From Bacteroidales bacterium (GTDB taxonomy: Bacteria > Bacteroidota > Bacteroidia > Bacteroidales > JAFGHD01), in contig JAFGME010000105.1 of the NCBI GenBank assembly GCA_016927695.1, positions 1-53,581 on the forward strand: 53,581 nucleotides of DNA. Reading direction: 5' to 3'. How positions within the stretch are numbered: position 1 is the stretch's first letter; every line of letters begins with the position of its first letter. The position numbers and the translations under genes are program-made. The notes below the pieces were generated by a model. It did no database searches, was not told where the DNA came from, and saw only the letters and a list, made by a program, of their open reading frames with translations. Below, piece by piece: positions 50,236 to 53,581 of this stretch.

Positions 50236-52689
50236 ATGTATGCCATGTCAAAGAGAAAGATCTTATTGAAACTCATCGGATTGTTTCCGGTGACCTTAAC
50301 CCTGGGTTTATCGGCCCAGTACAACTTTTCCGGCACTGTAACGGGAGGTGAAGACAAGGCCCTTCTTCCCGGGGCCCACATCATCATTGACGATGGTTAC
50401 AGATCAACCGTTTCAGATGCTGAAGGCGCTTTTTTCATGGAAAACATCAGCAGTGGCGAACACCGGATCAGGGTTTCATTTGTGGGTTACCGTACTTACA
50501 ATTCTGTGCAGGATTTCGACCGGTCCCTGACAATGCACATCCATCTCGAAAGCAAGCCGGTGATGGAGGATGAAATAGTAGTTTTCGCCACAAGGGCATC
50601 TGAAAGAACGCCCGCCACCTTTGTAAACATCGAAAAAAAAGAAATTGAACGGATGAACCAGGGCAAAGACCTGCCCTACCTCCTCGAATCCTCCCCTTCC
50701 ATGGTAGCCACTTCTGATGCAGGCGCAGGTGTGGGGTATACCAATTTCAGGATCAGGGGTACCGATCTCACCAGGATCAATGTCACTGTCAATGGCATCC
50801 CTCTCAACGACCCGGAATCACAAGGTGTGTGGTTTGTTGACCTGCCCGATTTCGCATCCTCCATCGATAATCTTCAGATACAAAGAGGCGTCGGCACTTC
50901 ATCCAATGGTGCGTCTGCATTCGGAGCGAGCATCAACATCCAGACACAGAAACCCTCTGCGGAACCTTATGGCGAAATCCATACTGCCGCCGGATCTTTC
51001 AACACATACCGGCAAAGTGTGAAGTTTGGAACCGGCCATATTAAAAGCAGATGGGCTTTCGACGGAAGGCTTTCATCCATAATCTCCGATGGTTATGTTG
51101 ACAGGGCTTCTTCCAACCTCGCATCCATGTTTCTGTCAGGTTCCTTTATCGGTCGAAAAACGGTAATAAAAGCCAACCTGATCAAAGGAAAGGAAAAAAC
51201 CTATCAGGCCTGGATGGGCATTCCGCCCGCAATACTTGATACCAACAGGACATATAATCCGATGGGTAAATTTCTGGATAAGGAGGGCCGTGTTCAATAC
51301 TATGAAAATCAAACCGACAATTACCTTCAGGACCACTACCACCTGATTGCCAACCATATCCTCTCAGATCGTCTGATGTTAAACGCCACCCTGTTTTACA
51401 TCAAAGGCAGGGGTTATTACGAGGAATACCAGGATGCAAAAGATCCCTGGGCCAATACATCTTTCTCGTCGTATGGCCTTGAAAATGTAGTTATCGGGAA
51501 TGATACCGTCACTCAATCCAGCCTGATCAGGCAATTGTGGATGGATAATGGCTTCTACGGGCTGGTTTATTCCCTGAAATATGAAAACAAAAATAAAACA
51601 GAGGTTGTATTGGGTGGAGGTTGGAACAACTACGAAGGCGACCATTACGGAAAGGTCATCTGGGCTGAGTATGCCGGGCAGGGTACCATCGACCGGAAAT
51701 GGTATGAAAACACAGGGAAAAAATCCGACCTGAATGTTTACGGCAAAATCAATGTTCCAATACATCAAAAACACTTCATGTTTATTGATTTGCAATACCG
51801 GCATATCAACTATCGGATCAATGGAACAGACAAGGATTTGATAAACCTGGATCAAAAACATCTTTACGATTTCTTTAATCCCAGATTGGGGGCGACCTTT
51901 AATCTCAGGGAAAACCAAAAGGCCTTCATATCTTTTGCCATTAGCAACAGAGAGCCCAACAGGTACAATTTTACCGATACGGATCCGGGAAGGCCTGCCC
52001 CGCTCCATGAAACTTTGTATAACATTGAAACAGGATACAGCACACTTATCAAAGACCTTTCCCTCGGCGCCAATGTTTTCTGGATGGATTACAAAAACCA
52101 GCTTGTGCTTACAGGAAGGATAAATGATATCGGGAATCCGGTAATGGAGAATGTGCCCGACAGCTACCGTGCCGGAATAGAGATATCCACAGCATGGAAC
52201 ATAAACGATCGCATCTTATGGAAGGTTAATGCCACGTGGAGTCAAAACAGGATAAACAATTACAATGATTACGTGGTCGACTTCGACAGTTATCCTTATG
52301 AATACCTGGTAAAAATCTTCAGGAACACAGATATTGCCTTCTCCCCTGCACTCATCATCAACAGCGAGGCAGGATGGCGGGTCATGAATCATTTTTCGGT
52401 CAGCCTGATCTCCAAATATGTCGGAAGGCAATACATTGATAATACCTCCTCTTCCGACAGGAAACTGGATCCCTGGTTTGTAAACGACATTCTTCTCCAA
52501 TATGATCTGAGCCCTGCATTTGTAAAGGCAATTGGCTTCACCCTCCGGTGCAGCAATGTTTTCGATGTTATGTATGAGAGCAATGCCTGGGTTTACAGGT
52601 ATTACGCCGGAGGTTCTTATTACGAAGATGCAGGCTATTTCCCGCAGGCAGGCTTTCACATAATGGCCGGGGTAAACATAAAATTCTGA
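50236..52689 (+). CDS. TonB-dependent outer-membrane receptor, TPP-riboswitch controlled
   Basis: An 817-residue outer-membrane transporter. After a signal peptide (LIGLFPVTLTLGLSAQ) comes a carboxypeptidase-regulatory-like beta domain (about residues 32-110, FSGTVTGGEDKALLPGAHI...VSDAEGAFFMENISSGEH). The plug domain (about 120-235) has NFRIRGTDLTRINVTVNGIPLNDPESQ and LQIQRGVGTSSNGASAFGASI. The barrel then runs to the final F (AGVNIKF). A second in-frame ATG at 50245 is equally possible. TPP-riboswitch control implies import of thiamine or a thiamine precursor, as shown for such receptors in Bacteroides. Specificity is inferred from the riboswitch, not from the protein. No inner-membrane partner is in the window. 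Confidence 0.9.
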   Translation: MYAMSKRKILLKLIGLFPVTLTLGLSAQYNFSGTVTGGEDKALLPGAHIIIDDGYRSTVSDAEGAFFMENISSGEHRIRVSFVGYRTYNSVQDFDRSLTMHIHLESKPVMEDEIVVFATRASERTPATFVNIEKKEIERMNQGKDLPYLLESSPSMVATSDAGAGVGYTNFRIRGTDLTRINVTVNGIPLNDPESQGVWFVDLPDFASSIDNLQIQRGVGTSSNGASAFGASINIQTQKPSAEPYGEIHTAAGSFNTYRQSVKFGTGHIKSRWAFDGRLSSIISDGYVDRASSNLASMFLSGSFIGRKTVIKANLIKGKEKTYQAWMGIPPAILDTNRTYNPMGKFLDKEGRVQYYENQTDNYLQDHYHLIANHILSDRLMLNATLFYIKGRGYYEEYQDAKDPWANTSFSSYGLENVVIGNDTVTQSSLIRQLWMDNGFYGLVYSLKYENKNKTEVVLGGGWNNYEGDHYGKVIWAEYAGQGTIDRKWYENTGKKSDLNVYGKINVPIHQKHFMFIDLQYRHINYRINGTDKDLINLDQKHLYDFFNPRLGATFNLRENQKAFISFAISNREPNRYNFTDTDPGRPAPLHETLYNIETGYSTLIKDLSLGANVFWMDYKNQLVLTGRINDIGNPVMENVPDSYRAGIEISTAWNINDRILWKVNATWSQNRINNYNDYVVDFDSYPYEYLVKIFRNTDIAFSPALIINSEAGWRVMNHFSVSLISKYVGRQYIDNTSSSDRKLDPWFVNDILLQYDLSPAFVKAIGFTLRCSNVFDVMYESNAWVYRYYAGGSYYEDAGYFPQAGFHIMAGVNIKF

Positions 52690-52692
52690 GCG

Positions 52693-53581
52693 CTACAGTT
52701 CTTTGATGTAGCATCGTCTGCGCTTGTGCTGTACGTGTTCATAATTTTTCCAGTGCTGGATGGCTTTTTGGTTCGACTCAAATATCCCTGTGGTTTCGAC
52801 CTGCCTCACCCCGTATCTGATCATCACCTGCTGTAGCTCAGCAATAAGGATGGCCGGCAGGCCCATAGCCTGATATTCAGGATCCACTCCGGTGAGCATA
52901 AGGTCGATCACCTCAGGTTTACGGATGGCCTTCATGATGTGCCTGATCCCAAACGGGAAAAGTTTTCCGTTTGCTTTTTGCATGGCCCTTGAAAGACTCG
53001 GCATACCCAGGATAAAGGCGAGGATGACACCATCCTTTTTTATTACCACCACAAAATCAGGATTTAAAATCCTGAAATATTTTTTTATGTAGAAACCTGA
53101 TAGCTCCCCGCTGAATGGCGCCACATACGGAAGTTCAGAAAAAGCCTTATTCATTAATGAAAAAACATCCGGAGCCATCCTGGTCAAATCCTCAGTTCGG
53201 GCAAAATGAAACACCTCCAGCCCAAATCTTTTTTTGATGACCTCAGCCAACCGCATGGCCTTTTCCGGGATACTCCCGGCTAAGGTGAGCCTGAACTCAA
53301 CCCAGTCATTTTCTTTTAAATAACCATTGTTTTCAAAATGCCTGCCATAATAGGGCTTATTATATACAGAGGCTATGGAAGGCAAATATTCAAATCCTTC
53401 GATCAGGAGGCCCTGGCTGTCGATATTGGTGAAACCCAGAGGCCCGTGGACAGATTCCATCCCCTTTTCCCTCAGCCAGGATTCAGCCGTCAGGAAAAGC
53501 TTTGTGCTTATCTCTTCGTCATCCATGAATTCCATCCGGGTGATACGACCCAGTTTTCGCCCGGTTTTTTCATTGTATTTG
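52693..53581 (-). CDS. GNAT-like acetyltransferase-fold protein (5' end outside window)
   Basis: The frame is open to the right window edge (upstream residues KYNEKTGRKLGRITR precede M at 53535), so the gene is partial at its start. At least 295 residues are seen. Regions such as HGPLGFTNIDSQGLLIEGF, DFVVVIKKDGVILAFILGMPSL, and EYQAMGLPAILIAELQQVMI...VETTGIFESNQKAIQHWKNY match the GNAT-type fold. The last section carries the usual acetyl-CoA-binding layout. Its substrate is unknown. It sits 3 bases from the TonB receptor stop in convergent orientation. Confidence 0.78.
   Translation of the reverse strand, partial: KYNEKTGRKLGRITRMEFMDDEEISTKLFLTAESWLREKGMESVHGPLGFTNIDSQGLLIEGFEYLPSIASVYNKPYYGRHFENNGYLKENDWVEFRLTLAGSIPEKAMRLAEVIKKRFGLEVFHFARTEDLTRMAPDVFSLMNKAFSELPYVAPFSGELSGFYIKKYFRILNPDFVVVIKKDGVILAFILGMPSLSRAMQKANGKLFPFGIRHIMKAIRKPEVIDLMLTGVDPEYQAMGLPAILIAELQQVMIRYGVRQVETTGIFESNQKAIQHWKNYEHVQHKRRRCYIKEL

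Noticed and set aside
51379-52008. 209-residue open frame on the minus strand
   Set aside because: Antisense within the TonB receptor gene, with no recognisable domain.
1-53581. CRISPR array
   Set aside because: No regularly spaced repeats of 24-40 bases were seen; the only tandem array is the 3x15-bp unit at 6900-6944.

Overview
The window is a stretch of Bacteroidota (most likely Bacteroidales-type) chromosome. The signs are promoter cores of the form TAnnTTTG with an upstream TTTG about 18-21 bases away, near absence of Shine-Dalgarno sequences (rplI is an exception), and lineage-typical families (DUF6427, GWxTD, DUF3857 pairs, C25 peptidase, TonB receptor with a carboxypeptidase-regulatory-like domain). 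An anaerobic or micro-aerobic life is suggested by a NifX/ferredoxin-ATPase cluster, a CGGC protein and a radical SAM protein. No phage, transposase, CRISPR array or integrase was seen. These are reading-based calls; no search was run.

Layout. 1-4046 (minus): tRNA-Val with terminator and promoter, then the operon purD-DUF6427-rnhB-pcm. 4155-6472: a TPR protein and a convergent diheme cytochrome c. 6473-7451: a gene-poor stretch with a decayed AAA-ATPase gene and a 3x15-bp operator-like array. 7452-9485: a GH127-type glycosidase. 9486-17343 (minus): a cofactor/Fe-S/redox block. DUF134 regulator, DUF5320, zinc ribbon, ORP/NifX-like protein, two MinD-type ATPases with ferredoxin inserts and a second NifX-like protein lie behind one promoter whose spacer holds a perfect palindrome. 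An FAD disulfide reductase-like protein and a Cys/Met gamma-lyase-like enzyme follow; a CGGC protein and a radical SAM protein lie further downstream. This resembles the 'orange protein' (ORP) loci of Desulfovibrio.

17519-33666: DUF302 protein, a tandem pair of DUF3857 proteins (one catalytically intact transglutaminase, one that has lost the triad), rpsF-rpsR-rplI, dnaX with an acyltransferase, an SGNH protein, a 1101-residue secreted repeat protein, a propeller/VWA-like/barrel fusion and a transglutaminase-like protein. 33698-41698: alaS divergent from an M23 peptidase, MerR regulator, a small PVGGG-tailed membrane protein, MazG-like pyrophosphohydrolase, membrane proteins and an S9 peptidase. 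41812-45191: a C25 (gingipain-like) peptidase whose last ~218 residues match the C-terminus of the 1101-residue protein, and tRNA-Ser. 45347-53581: GWxTD protein, LpxL-like acyltransferase, GT2, aroQ, DUF434 protein, a TPP riboswitch in front of a TonB-dependent receptor (a likely thiamine transporter), and a GNAT-like gene that runs off the right edge.

The items most worth follow-up are the ORP-like cluster with its operator, the shared C-terminal EF-hand-like module on two unrelated secreted proteins, the 15-bp operator array beside a dead ATPase gene, and the propeller/VWA-like/barrel fusion.
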